Positions 45,869 to 58,242 of a stretch of 64,000 nt of DNA are shown piece by piece. Below the pieces are notes generated by a model. It was not told the DNA's origin and ran no database searches. It worked only from the letters and a program-made list of their open reading frames with translations. The position numbers and the translations under genes are program-made. Source of the stretch: Ailurus styani (Eukaryota > Chordata > Mammalia > Carnivora > Ailuridae); assembly GCA_002007465.1 (NCBI GenBank), contig LNAC01000339.1, positions 1,465,276 through 1,529,275 on the forward strand. The letters are read 5' to 3'. The stretch's first letter is position 1. Each line of letters begins with the position of its first letter.

Positions 45869-48800
45869 TCTTAAAACAACCTCTGAAATTCTCAGTATAA
45901 TCCTACCATACAAAAATGATTCACTATTTATTACTATGGTCACTCATTATTATTTAAAACATATAAATAGTGGGTTATGAAAAATGCAGAATAACACGGT
46001 TCAGGGAATTCCTGAAAAGTCCCCTAAATTCTAGTTTTTCATTAATGAATCTCAAGGATGAATACTTATTAGAAATTTGGAAACATTAGCGAACAGCAAT
46101 AATAAGATACTTTTTATTGTAGGATGCATTTCAGTTTCAGCGATGTTAAAATGTGAAAAAAGCGTGGGTCTTAGAATCAAGGAAATGCAGCATTAAATGA
46201 AGACACTATATTAAAAGATAATCTCTCTTGCTATCCTTCTAGGTCTAAAATATTCAGTGAGCTTATGGTTTAAAATTTTCTAGGAAGTAGAGCACACTAA
46301 TAATTGCCCAGAATGTTAATTAGTCATGTTTCTTTTTTCTTCTACTTCCTCTAGTCTTACCCTAATATAGATTTTTCTGTTTTGTTTTTCGTTGGTTTTT
46401 TTTTTTTTTAGATTTTGATCATCGCTTTTGCTTTAAGTAAATTGTAACCAAATTTTCTAGTTTTCATAGTGTTCAATGATATTGGTTTGAACTATTTCAT
46501 AAGTATATACTACCTTCATCAGAAAAATAAATTGATCTGATTTTTAATAAAAATATTTTATTGCAGAATGTAAAGATATTCTGTAGAATGTAAATAATTT
46601 CTAAAAATATACTTTTCTCATTTTAATTTTTCTTCCAAACAGCAGATGGTATAAAACCAAGCATCCAAAAAGTACTTTTTTCGTCTGCTTACTTTTTTAA
46701 ATATGATGGTAACATTAGCGCTAAAAGAAGGGTAAGGGATAATAGGGATAATGCTTAGTTTACCTGATAACCATGAAATCTATGTTGCCCTTCCCTAAAT
46801 GTCCTCGGTAATATTCTCAGAGACAAGATTCTTTTCAAGGATTTTCTGAGAGCTGGGTGATAGTGAGCTTTGGGATCACTCCAGGTTGTAATAGTGTTTC
46901 AAAAGCTTATCATTCATTCCTTTAGAGTTTTTGTTTTTCCCATCTTACTTTTTACTGTAATCTCAACCTTATGAATTAGGGAAACATAAACCTACACAGC
47001 AGAAGCAAAGTACAAATACACTTAACTAAATATTATTTACTAGCTTCATGTCTCTATCGTTCACTTTCCATTAGGGAACCAAAATCCAAAAATGGCTTTG
47101 CTGACACAAGATTGTTGATTTTAGTAATTGCTGGTCCCAGAATTTTAATCCCAGTCCTGTCCTTCGCCCTCCTTTGTAGTTATAGGACAAGTCACTTAAC
47201 ACTCAGTTGTCCCTCCTTTAAGAAAAGAGAGAACTACATCTGAGGAGTTCTGTGAGGTTTCCTGGTTAATATCTACAAAGTGCTTTGGTAATTAGAGGGA
47301 TTGCCAAATTCACAATTACTATTAGAGAGAGCAGCACAGTTAAGGGGTCTAACTGGAAGATTGGCAGCCTGCAAAATTTTAGGTTGGTCGCAAGAGTTAT
47401 TATTAGAGAATGGCTGCTTTCCGAAAATGTATATTTAAATATTAACAACATTTGAGGAGCAAATACTCCCAGAGATAAACATATGCTTTGAATCCACAAT
47501 TACTTATGCATCTTCCCTCTGCCTCCTCCATGTCTGTGTTTTTAAAATTCTGTGGGTGAAGGACTGAGGTTCAGTCTCAAGGTCATTGAAGCGGCTGTGA
47601 TTTTATTAGTATGCTCATTGAATGTGCTATAGAAATATAATTTAAGGCATTAATATGTACACACTAAATAAAACCACACAGGCCGGGGGAAAGTTATTTA
47701 TGATGCTGGAATTTTACCAGTTATGGAAATAAATAATATAATGTGTGTATCTCTGGAAACAATGTAAACTCAGCTTACTCAACAGAAGCAGTAAAAGAAA
47801 TCTAAACAATTCTGTAATTCTATGAGGAGGGTAATTTCACTGATGACAGCTTTCCATAATTTTACTCTTGTAGATAGCAAATAATTTTCCTTATTTATTT
47901 TATTACTATTTTGAATTGCACTTCTTGTAGGAGTTTCACCTGTTACTAATAATTCTTCGGGAAATGTATTTTCACTGTTTTTCATATGGCAGTTACTGCT
48001 GGCAGTACCTAGTTGAAACCAACAGAATTACAACTCTCTTCAATATCCCTACATGACATGGGTAATATTTCAGTTTAATCCAGGGGCATGAATTGAGCCA
48101 GGAACAACCATTTCAATTTCTACTGCAGTTTGTTTAGGCTTACCATGGACTAGCTACCATACCCTCTCTCGGTGAACCATATTAAATTGCTTACAGAGAC
48201 CTGCTCAGAAAGCAAAAGGCATGGCTTTACTATTCTCATGACATGCTTTTGCCTAATAATCATGAAATCTATAAAAAGAAATCCACTATAAATGCCCCCC
48301 CAAAACCTCCTTACTGCTACCCAATAATCAAGTTCCAACAAGAGAGTTAAACAGCTATTAAGATTACTTCACTTTTAGATAACATAACATTATTACTTAA
48401 AAACCAGTAGATCTTATCTGTAATAATAGATCAGTCCTATTTCCCTGTATCCTTGTTCATAACAATACGACTGTGCTACATACTTACCAAGTAAAAGACT
48501 GAATATGCAATGATTCATCCATATTCTCGATAGTTCTGGAATTAAGGCCATTGGTTTACAAATGACTGACAGGTTAAAGGAATTGTTTATAGCCATGGAG
48601 AAAATAGGTTGAGTGCCCAATGCAAAGGTCTTAGATAAAAGGGGGATATGTACTTTATAAATCCTATTTATTTTCCCTTACACTATCTGAATGCACCTAT
48701 TTGAAAATTGTCAATGAACTGAAACAATACATTTTGCTGCGACTGACACACGGTAGGAACACAGTAAATGTCGGTCAAGTGAATGAATGAAAGCATATGG

Positions 48801-49591
48801 TTTTGACCCATTCCTTTCAGCTAGAAATAAATATGCACCACCACATACAAAGATAATTAAAGAATGTTATAAATTGTCCTGATTTTTAAGAAATTAAGGT
48901 TTCGAAGTGCTTTATGGTAAACGATCAGAATAGTTGTTACATCTATTGCTCAATGGACCTAGCTTGTCTTTGACAGTGTGATGAGTAGAAAAAGCATACG
49001 TGAACCCAAAAAGGTAGGTGACTGGAATTCTAGTCCTTGCTTTTCCATGAATTAGCTTTGGGCAAAGGACAAAAAGACTTAAAAAATCTGTGCACTGGGT
49101 GTCCCTGTGCATAACAAGGAACTACAAGTTATTTGATGTTATAACCTGTTCTAATATGCTGTGGATCCGTGTTGGCAGCATGATCTGCTAACTTGCACAA
49201 TATAGAAAAAGATATTTTGATTATTTCTTGTTACTTCTTTCATACCAGCTTATAACTATTAATTAATACTTCATCACCATTGACCAGATTTGAATCATTA
49301 ACCAATTGCTCATTTACTGAGTAGATATAATATAACAAAGTACCAGCCTGTTAGTTACTCCTTTGCTTAATTCTTAAAAACACCTATTTTTGTGTCTTCC
49401 TCTATTTTCATCATTTGTGTGTGTGACATGCCATGGCTTGGTCATGGGTACACTATGCAGAAAAAGAAAATTTGCTTTCTTTTTGTCCCTGATGACATAG
49501 CCCTGGAACAAACAAGAGGAGGAGATCCTTGGTTATCACTCAGTAATGCTGTACAACATTGAAAAAAAATTATAGTATTTGTTATACCGAA
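45869..49591. other. Long stretch with few recognisable repeats
   Basis: About 3.7 kb with only an L2 tip (48730-48800) and a T run near 46400. No exon recognised. Low repeat content makes it a candidate for conserved non-coding elements, which cannot be judged here. Confidence 0.4.
48730..48800 (+). mobile_element. L2 3' tip
   Basis: CACGGTAGGAACACAGTAAA then TGTCGGTCAAGTGAATGAAT: the end of an L2 element. Confidence 0.7.
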
Positions 49592-49909
49592 TCACGTGCT
49601 GGTTTCGAGGAAGTCGAACTCTTCTGAAATTATTGAGGCCGGCCCATCTTCACTGCTCTGAATTTCATATACCGTGGCACAGATCAGTGTGCGGAAGCTT
49701 CATGATTCCCTGAAGGGTTTTTCATACATTGGTAGTACCACTTCTTCATACTCAGAACCTCTTGGGGAAAAACTACTAGATATATCATCTGCTTAGTTCT
49801 GCTCTCTTCCCTTCTTCAACTACTGCTCACTGTTGTCTTCTAAACGGATGTCTTCTTCATTTTCTGTTATTCTAATAATAGCCAAAGACACTCCTCCGGT
49901 CTGCTGTGC
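49592..49909 (-). pseudogene. Coding-like tract with in-frame stops, protein not identified
   Basis: On the minus strand one frame runs about 105 codons without a frameshift and has protein-like composition. It begins AQQTGGVSLAIIRI, then an acidic ENEEDIRLED block, a SEYEEVVLPMYEKPF block near 49740, and an acidic C-terminal part ending LETST before TGA (49592-49594). Three further in-frame stops (complements at 49820-49822, 49793-49795, 49700-49702) break it. The hydrophobic start followed by acidic and YEEV-like motifs would fit the cytoplasmic tail of a membrane protein. I do not recognise the gene. It could be a unitary or processed pseudogene, or one old exon. Downstream sequence looks non-coding. 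A chance frame cannot be excluded. Confidence 0.45.
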
Positions 49910-51429
49910 TTAACAGACTGACAGGTCTTAAAGCCAATATTAAATTTGTCCTAAAACCTTTTCTTGTGAGTCTATATGATCAGTTTTTAAGGCACTGCCC
50001 TTATTTTTATAAATGCAATAAAAACCAAACCAAAAACAAATCCCCACATTACCTATGTAACATGAAAATTAAGTATGATTTTGGATTTACAATGCTGTCT
50101 TTGGGTTTTAACTTAGCAGGAGGATGCCTAATAGTGTTAAAAGCAGATTTAGCTTTCTAATTATTTTATAGAGATTAGTATTTAAATAAATTCAGATTTC
50201 TCATTAGTTATCAACTGAAGTTACTGTGACCTGGGAATTTAATTCAAATCAACAAAATTTATTGAGATCTTGCTAAATGCAAACTAGTGCCATAGGCACT
50301 CATGAGGAATTGACTGAAACTTTGTTTTCTTGATGCTTGTAGTGTAGTAAGAACGATATACTAAGTTCACTCACAAGTTGACTAGAGTAAAGTAAGGGCC
50401 AGAAAAGGAGTAGAAATATTAAATTCAAAAGAGCAACAGAACATCTAGTTAAGAGCCTCTAGAAAGATGGCTTTTGAGGTGGGCTTTGAAAAATGGAAAG
50501 AATTTTAACAAATGAAGATGAATCATCATTTAAAATCATCTAAAAGGAAGAAATACACCAAACAAATGCACTCAAAAATATCTGAGGCATGTTTGGAGAA
50601 CAAACTGCTAATCTGGTTGAACTGTACATAGGGTTTGTCTGGACTAGTAATGAGAAGCAAAACCAAAAGTTGCATTGGGCCAGATTATCTTTTCTGATGA
50701 TCTAAATGTTACTGTGTGATGTGGTATCATTTTGTTATATTGACCCAGGTTTATACATAAAAATCTCATCAGATCCATAGTAACAAGGACCAGAGTTAGA
50801 TATACTGTTTATAATTTTCTTCTTATGTAATTAATTCTATACAAATAAACATATTGATCATTAAGAATAGAAATTTTGCACAATTAATAATAAGGAACTC
50901 ATCAGGAATGAGGAATGAGTTTTTAGGACCTTAAGTCTTATTAAACAAAGGTAAAAATAACATAGCAGATTCTAGATTAAATTAACCATGAAGCATTGAA
51001 TCTGCAGATTCTCTTCACATCATCATATAATCATCCTAGCATGATTATAAAGAAAAAAATGTATAAAATCAAATGATAAAGTGAACAAGAGAGAAGAAAA
51101 CAACCAGTAAGAAACGCCAACAATGTTTCAGAAGACAAGAAGCAGCTGTATGGCTAGTTACTGAATGTAATTTGACTTTGTTATGGTTTCTTCAGTGACT
51201 GGTAGAGGAAAGAAATAAAGGAAGGGGGAGAGAAAATCAAAAGGAGAAAACTGATTCATGCCACTACCATCATAAGGCTTAGGAAATAGAGATGTCAGGT
51301 ATCTCTAAAGGTGGGAAAGTAAGGATTAAGGCAAGTAGAAGGACCTCAGACCTCTTCCCTTGGGCCCACAGCCAGATAAGTGTCTCTCCCTAGCAGAATA
51401 AGCTACTGAGATTCTTCCTTCCTTCCTTT
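49910..51429. other. Unassigned AT-rich sequence
   Basis: A weak L2-like AATTTATTGAGATCTTGCTA block lies near 50257. The 84-codon plus-strand frame at 49906-50160 has no recognisable motif. Confidence 0.4.
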
Positions 51430-51680
51430 CTTTCTTTTTGACTAATCCAGTATGACTTGTGTCTTTATAAGAAAAGGAAATTAAGACATAGACACACAAA
51501 GAAAAAGACCATCTGAGGACATAGCAAGACAGAGGCCATCTGCAAGCCAAGAAGGGAAGCCTCAGAAGGAATTAAGCCTGCCAATACCTTGACTTTGGAC
51601 TTTGGCCTCCGGAACTGTGAGAAAATTAATTTCTGCTGTTAAGCCACTCAATCTGTGGCGTTTTGTATGGCAGGTCTAGA
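51430..51680 (+). mobile_element. MLT1-like (MaLR) LTR, 3' part
   Basis: TTTATAAGAAAAGGAAATTA, then AGAGGCCATCTGCAAGCCAA, GACTTTGGACTTTGGCCTCC, AACTGTGAGAAAATTAATTT and GTTAAGCCACTCAATCTGTG: the order seen in the 3' part of mammalian LTR retrotransposons of this type. The subfamily is not determined. Confidence 0.65.
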
Positions 51681-51690
51681 AAAATAATTG

Positions 51691-51714
51691 TCTATCTATC
51701 TATCTATCTATCTA
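51691..51714. repeat. (TCTA)n microsatellite
   Basis: Six uninterrupted TCTA units. Confidence 0.95.
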
Positions 51715-52059
51715 GTTTATGATAATTCCTAAGAAGGAATATAAAACAGGGTAATTGAGAATAACTGCTTTGCCACAGAAGTGGGTGTGAGAGAAGGACC
51801 TTTTTATTTAACACGATCAGGGATAATCTCTTCTAGGAAACAATATTTCAGGTAAGATCTGAAAGGCGAGCAGAAGCCAATCATACAAATATTTGAAGGA
51901 GCATTTTTCAGACAAAAGGAAGTTAAAACACAAAGATCCTCAGGTATAGAGAAGCAGGGCTGGCTGGCGACTAATCAGCTCGGCTAGAGTACAGTAAGCC
52001 AGGAGGGTGGTAGAACGAGGGAGGTTTGGGGACAAAAGCCAGGATTACAATATAGTCTT

Positions 52060-52253
52060 TTTTTTTTTTTTTAAGATTTTATTTATTTATTTGACACAGA
52101 GAGAGAGATTACAAGTAGGCAGAGAGACAGGGAGAGGAGGAAGCAGGCTCCCTGCTGAGCAGAGAGCCCGATGCTGGCCTCGATCCCAGGGCCCTGAGAT
52201 CATGACCTGAGCTGAAGGCAGAGGCTTTAACCCACTGAGCCACCCAGGCGCCC
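52060..52253 (-). mobile_element. Can-SINE (SINEC), young mustelid-type
   Basis: Full-length minus-strand copy. Perfect 19-bp target duplication AGGATTACAATATAGTCTT at 52041-52059 and 52254-52272. Confidence 0.97.
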
Positions 52254-52272
52254 AGGATTACAATATAGTCTT

Positions 52273-53000
52273 AACCTTATGATAAATTTTTCACTTTTGC
52301 CTAAGTATAGTGAGTCTATATCTTGGTCTGTAAACTATGAAAAATATGAAATTTTATTTACTTTTCTAAGTCTGCTTAAATTCATCTCCCAGTCCTCATC
52401 CTACTATACAGGCTGGAATTTCACCTCCTTTGTTATTGCTCCTACTGCCACACCCACTCCGAGTGTTATATAAATGTTCTAGGGGCTTGGGCAACACTGG
52501 TGCCTCAGGAAGTCTCCCTCAGTAAGGTGGCCATTAGTCAGCAGGAATTAATGCTGAAATACATGTTATCTCAGTCCTCAAGGTCTCTTGGTATTTGAAG
52601 GCTCAGGGACTTTCTAGCTGAGCCTGAAGTGTGTGAAACTTTAATGAAGCTGGAGGATCTTGGGCCTTAGGTCTAGGCTCCAGCAGTGGCCACAATTCCA
52701 TCCCTTCTGAGACTATGACCCTTCTAATGTCACTGTCATGAGCACCGAGCAAGACCCTGCTACGAACAGGACCCATAAAATCTATCCTCTCACCATACTG
52801 AGATAGGAAAAAATCTCTTGTTCTTGCCTTCATCCTCTTCCTTCCAAACTCTCTTGGAAAATCCCATTTTCTCTCCTTTCTTACATAATCTTTCCTAGAG
52901 TGTAAGCTTTCACAGAGAGAGTTAGTACCTTCTAGCAACTTCTAATCTACATCCTGCAAATGACCCTGAAGATATGAAATATAAAGAGCCTGGCTATCCA
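52273..53000. other. Unassigned sequence
   Basis: A 111-codon minus-strand frame (52603-52938) has no recognisable motif. No repeat family identified. Confidence 0.4.
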
Positions 53001-53808
53001 GCAATATTTATAATAGTCAAGACACAGAAGCAACAAAGTGACCATCAATGTATGAGAATAAAGTGGTTGTGGGGTGTGTGTGTGTGTGTGTGTGTGTGTA
53101 TATTATAAATTTATATAAATAAAATATATTTTTATATATAAAAATAATGAGGAACTCTAAATATATAAATATATGATATTATATTATATATAAATATATG
53201 ATATTGTATTATATATAAATATAATTTAAAAAATGAGGGAAATGCGCTATTTGTGATAACATTGATGGACCTTGTGGGCCTTGTGCTAAGTGAAATGAGC
53301 CAGAGAAAGACAAATACTGTATGATCTCACTTATAGTGGAATCTAAAAAAACAAAACAAAACAGAAGAACCCCCAAACTCATTGGAAAAGAAATCAGATT
53401 TGTGGTTACCAGAGATGGAGGGGAGGATGGGGCAATTGGAAGAAAGTGGTCAAAAGGCACAAGCTTCCAGTTATAAGATAAATAAGTCCTGGAGAAGCAA
53501 TGTATAGTATGACAGCTACAGTTGCCACTGGGGTATGATACACAGAGAAGATGTTCAGAGAGTAAATCCTAAGAGTTCTCATGGCAAGGAGAAAATAACT
53601 TGTTTCTTTTTTATTCCCCCATTTCTTTTTATTGTATCTATATGAGATGATGGGTGTTAACTAAACTTATTGTGGTAATCAGTTCACACTATATGTAAGT
53701 CAAACCTTTATACTATATGCCTGAAATTCAGACAGTGATATATGTCAATGATATCTCAATAAAGCTGGGGGGGAAAAACAGTGGAAAACAACAACATTTA
53801 AAAAAAAA
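53001..53808 (+). mobile_element. L1MA/B-type 3' end, sense, with target duplication
   Basis: ATTTATAATAGTCAAGACAC, then a TGGACCTTGTGGGCCTTGTG block, AAGACAAATACTGTATGATC, a 3' UTR with CTTCCAGTTATAAGATAAAT and ATCTCAATAAAGCTGG, and an A-rich tail. Imperfect 14-bp target duplication AGCCTGGCTATCCA at 52987-53000 and AGTCTGGCTATCCA at 53809-53822. A TG repeat and AT-rich tandem array (53073-53225) grew inside it. Confidence 0.9.
53073..53225. repeat. (TG)n followed by AT-rich tandem array
   Basis: About 12 TG units to 53100, then AT-only sequence with a roughly 27-bp unit (TATATAAATATATGATATTR) repeated at about 53165 and 53190. Confidence 0.9.
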
Positions 53809-54017
53809 GTCTGGCTATCCATTTGAAATGAGGAAAGAAGAAGTTGAAGAACAACCCCAAGTCACAAATTAACATCTCAATTATTTTGTCTCACTAGCTT
53901 GAGAGAATTTTCGCTCCTTGCAAACAATAACATTTAACTAATGAAAACATCAGGCATTCTCCTGAGAGCTGATAGTGTTTACAAAATTTACTACTTTGGC
54001 TTAGAATCACTAACCCC

Positions 54018-54219
54018 AGGCACCTGGGTGGCTCAGTGGGTTAAAGCCTCTGCCTTAGGCTCAGGTCATGATCTCAGGATCCTGGGATCGAGTCCCACAT
54101 TGGGCTCTCTGCTCCACGGGGAGCCTGCTTCCTCCTCTCTCTCTCTGCCTGCCTCTCTGCCTACTTGTAATCTCTTTCTCTGTGTCAAATAAACAAATAA
54201 AATCTTTAAAAAAAAAAAA
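54018..54219 (+). mobile_element. Can-SINE (SINEC), young mustelid-type
   Basis: Full-length plus-strand copy. Target duplication AGAATCACTAACCCC at about 54003 and AGAATCACTAATCCC at about 54220 (one mismatch). Confidence 0.96.
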
Positions 54220-54235
54220 AGAATCACTAATCCCC

Positions 54236-55027
54236 TTTTTCTTACCATTCCCTCTACTCCGACATGTGCCATCTTTCTGGGTAATATATCCTTTGGCCTC
54301 TCTAGAAGTTTTAGTACAGTCCTCCACTGATTTAGTCACCCATCTCGTCTCTTGGGAACTGGGGGCTGTTGGCGCTGGCTAAATCCAACCCTCCTGACTT
54401 TTCCCACAGAATTTAGACTTTGGCTAAGTATCTTTTCAAAAAATAAGAACCCATGAGCTATACAAAATCAGCTTCAAATCACTGAAGAGTTAACAAGATA
54501 AAGCACCATAAGAGAAATGCTATTCTAATTTGGAAAAGTCTCCCCAATGAAACAGGTTGTATTCTTCTCTCAGTAATCTGAAATCCATCTTCGTGCAGAG
54601 TTTACACAAGTCATACTCTCCACACAGTCCTTGAAGTGGGGAAAGCTTTTATTTTAAGGCTAAAAAAGATGGATTTTCTAAATTGTCATAGGTTGTGGTT
54701 TAGCAACTGGATTCTGCAGTGTCCCTATACAGCTTTTTTTTCTAATTATACTGCTGACAGCTTCCCAATTGGATTAAAATCCACACTCGGAGTTCTCTTA
54801 TCTATAACCTTTCGTCCTCATGACTCCCTGCTCCGCAGAAGCTTCTCCTAATGCCTAGCTCTCAGTCTGGGGACTTCTTAGGCAGGTACTTGCTCAATAG
54901 AAGAAAAAGGTGATTGTAGTCTTTCTCTGATCTTTAACGTCTAATTTCTACATACATATTAAACAGAAAAATGAAAAAATGAACTATTTTATAATACGAA
55001 TGTTATCGTGTCCTTCATTCAGCTTTC
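54236..55027. other. Unassigned sequence
   Basis: No repeat or exon recognised. Confidence 0.4.
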
Positions 55028-55045
55028 AGAAAATGATAAACCTTT

Positions 55046-55244
55046 TTTTTTAAAGATTTTATTTATTTATTTGACACAAAGAGAGAGATCAGATCACAAG
55101 TAGGCAGAGAGGCAGGCACAGAGGAGGAGGAAGCAGGCTCCCTGCTGAGCAGAGAGTCCGATGCGGGCCTCGATCCCAGGACCCTGAGATCATGACCTGA
55201 GCCGAAGGCAGAGGCTTTAACCCACTGAGCCATCCAGGCACCCT
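55046..55244 (-). mobile_element. Can-SINE (SINEC), young mustelid-type
   Basis: Full-length minus-strand copy. Perfect 18-bp target duplication AGAAAATGATAAACCTTT at 55028-55045 and 55245-55262. Confidence 0.97.
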
Positions 55245-55262
55245 AGAAAATGATAAACCTTT

Positions 55263-56181
55263 GATGATTCTATGTGGGGTAACTTACTTTAAAAAGAAAA
55301 AGAAAAAGCAGGTTTTGCTATACAGTAATGCCTTGTTCGAATGGTGCAAAACAAGGCCAGAGTAGCCCAGAGTAGATTGATTACTCACATAACTGAGGCT
55401 TACTTCTTAATAAGTCAAATTTTTAACCTTTTTGTTGTGTTTGGTTTGGTTTCGTTCAAAATGTTTTAGCCTCCTTAATCAGAAGATGCTGTAAACAATT
55501 CAATATGCTCTTATTCGGGATAATCATTCACAACATCCAGACCCTATAGGGAATATAGTCTTGCTCATTTTGGCTCTCCATCTTTCATCCTTGCTGTTTC
55601 TGCATCAAATCCCGGCTTACCTGTTAGGATATGTTTTGTATTGTTTCCATTCTCCTCATCCCACTACAATGCTCGAAGTTTTGATGAGAGTAGGGAGATC
55701 AAATACACAAGTCTCTTAAGAACTCTCCAGTAAATGTAACTAGGGGTCAAGAATAAAGTTTCTTGATTTTCAGGAGCTAGTTAAGAATTGGTATTCCTTT
55801 AATCAGACATGGCCATTGTTCTGAAGAGTTACATTCATCAAAGTCAGTTATGTATGGTAGGCTTTTCTAGCACTAAATATGATTAAATAAGTTGAACGTG
55901 TGCTTTTAAAGTAAATTGAGATCCCTGGATTTAGAATGACAAATTGGAATCTGGAAGGTTCTCTTTGGGGGAAAGAGGTGAGACGCCTTAAGAAAATCCT
56001 TATTTCCTACATTTATCTATAGAATAAATTATTTTCTCTCAGGAAAAGAAAAAATGGAGGGAAAGAAAGGGATTCCAAGGAGGTAAGTTCTGTAGGAAGA
56101 AGAGAAGCATTAGAGAGAATACAGGCCCTAGGCAGAGGCTGATGTTTCTTCCCTAACCTCTCCCAGGCTCGAGGGACCTTT
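55263..56181. other. Unassigned sequence
   Basis: No repeat or exon recognised. Confidence 0.4.
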
Positions 56182-56195
56182 AAAAGATTGGGGTA

Positions 56196-56396
56196 GGGGT
56201 GCCTGGGTGGCTCAGTGGGTTAAAACCTCTGCCTTCGGCTCAGGTCATGATCTTAGGGTCCTGGGATCGAGCCCTGCATAGAGCTCTCTGCTCAGCAGGG
56301 AGCCTTCTTCCTCCTTTCTCTGCCTGCCTCTAAGCCTACTTGTGATCTCTCTTTCTCTCTGTCAAATAAATAAAATCTTAAAATACATAAATAAAT
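56196..56396 (+). mobile_element. Can-SINE (SINEC), young mustelid-type
   Basis: Full-length plus-strand copy. Target duplication AAAAGATTGGGGTA at 56182 and AAAAGATTGGGGGTA at 56397 (one base added). Confidence 0.96.
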
Positions 56397-56509
56397 AAAA
56401 GATTGGGGGTAAGGAATAGAGAGAGGGGAAAGAGAACTACAAGACTCCCAGATCCCAAGGAAAGAAAAGACATGGATCTGTTGACTCCCCAATGAAGTAC
56501 TGACCATGT

Positions 56510-57000
56510 ATCAGGCGAGGTGCTGCAGGTAGCTAGCTGTCATTGGACTATTACCGCCTGACCCATTCTTTGCCTTCCTCCTATTCTCTGTATCGCAGAG
56601 GAGTTGTGCCCAGCAGGCTGCTGTTTTTTTTCAGCCTGGATCCCCTGTCTGGTGGCTTCTGCATGAGCTCAGCTCATGGGAGGCAAGGGAAGGAAATTGG
56701 AGGGAGAGACATTTCTCCTTTCTCTCTGTTTCTGAGAGCGTCATTGTCAAAGTGTGTCCTCCATGGAGACTTTGGCTGCAGTCCAGCTTGCCAAAACCAA
56801 CATAATTCCCGTGTTCCCTGTTCCCTCCTTCTGTCCTCTCAGCAGAGCAGTAGAACTTGCTTCCAGCTGCTACTAACCACCAAGTTGCTTAACTGTTCCG
56901 TTTGTCTTTTTAGCTATTCCATTACATTTGTAACACATTCTCTGTATTCCATTTCCTATATAATACACTCAGTGTTTATACAGCACATGGCAATTTTTTT
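56510..57000 (+). repeat. Old LTR-like interspersed repeat containing the longest ORF
   Basis: The GGTGGCTTCTGCATGAG, CATGGGAGGCAAGGGAAGG and AATTGGAGGGAGAGACA blocks occur in this order in a widespread mammalian repeat that I cannot name. The 168-codon plus-strand frame here (56543-57049) is serine/leucine-rich, has no domain and runs into a MIR. I judge it non-coding. Confidence 0.5.
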
Positions 57001-57036
57001 TCCAGTTAAACCTTGTAATGGTACAAAAGGCATTTT

Positions 57037-57205
57037 ACATTTTACTTAATCCTTACAAGTTCCCTGCAAGGATGTAATCATTACTTCTATTTTACAGATG
57101 AGAAAAAGCACAAGTCGGCAAATTTAAGGTCTTTGCTCAAAGTCACAGCATTAGGAAGTGGTAGAGCCATGATTCAAATCCAGTTCCAAAGTCACCCTTA
57201 AATTG
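57037..57205 (+). mobile_element. MIR element
   Basis: ACTTAATCCTTACAAGTTCC, TATTTTACAGATGAGAAAAA, AAAGTCACAGCATTAGGAAG and GAGCCATGATTCAAATCCAG in MIR order. Confidence 0.85.
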
Positions 57206-58182
57206 TTTCGCTTTGCAAGGGAAATGGCAACAACAGGGGTGAGGGGGATCGGGGGTCGTTAGTTCTCAAAGCAGCCATTTAACCTGCAGCAGAGCTGTGG
57301 GAGACCAGAGCAGCATCACTATCTGGAGCTCCACTCACATTGAGCACCATCTAGAAAGGCAGGTATCCTCGCTCCAGAGCAAAGAGCCCAAAGAAGCAAT
57401 GCTGTCTCCACCCTAGACCACAGAATAATCCTGTTCCGTTCCAGACAGCAGAATCAGAACTGGTGGACAGGAGTCACACATGTCTAAGCTTAATTCTTCT
57501 GACAACCTGCTTTCCACTTTTGCCATTTAAAAAATGTTCTCTGACTTGTCATGCTGTCTCTGGCTTATAGACATATTTCTGAATGGGATGTTGCATTATT
57601 ATAATGGTAATCATTAATCCCAGGTATCCACTCTTTCGATTGATTTATGTTACCTGTAGAATGTTACATCAAAGATAGTCCCGTCCCATTCAGCTACTGA
57701 ACTCTGAATGCTGATTTTTTTTAACAAATGATAAGTTAGGACAGAAAAAGGGAGCTGAAAGATCCTTTACAGGATATATTGGTAATATCCCCTTATACCA
57801 CTGGAGATAGTCTAAGACCTCTATTCCTGTATAGCATGTTTAAGAAGAGGTTTGGTCATTATGAAGCCACTGCCCATAACAATTCAGACTGGTGGGTTTT
57901 CATTCTGTTATTCATAATGGCCTTTCCAAATGCCAGTAAACTTTCTGTCTAATAAATGTGCCATGTAGATGTTTATCATAATCTTAATTATAAGGACATA
58001 TGTATATGTATACCCAACACCAAAATTCTTCATGAGTATACAGACCAGAAGGGACACTCGTTCTTTAAAAACAAATAAAACACAAGCATATATCCTTGGT
58101 CGAGTTTTCTACCCAATGTAGCAGGAAAGAACAAGTGAAAAATACAAGAAACACTCTTTTACGGATTTCAAATTCCCCTGGG

Positions 58183-58242
<60 letters not shown>

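Noticed and set aside
52603..52938. 111-codon minus-strand frame
   Set aside because: No known motif, no supporting coding bias, and no flanking gene structure.
56543..57049. 168-codon open frame, the longest in the window
   Set aside because: No domain, low-complexity serine/leucine composition, lies in an old interspersed repeat and runs into a MIR.
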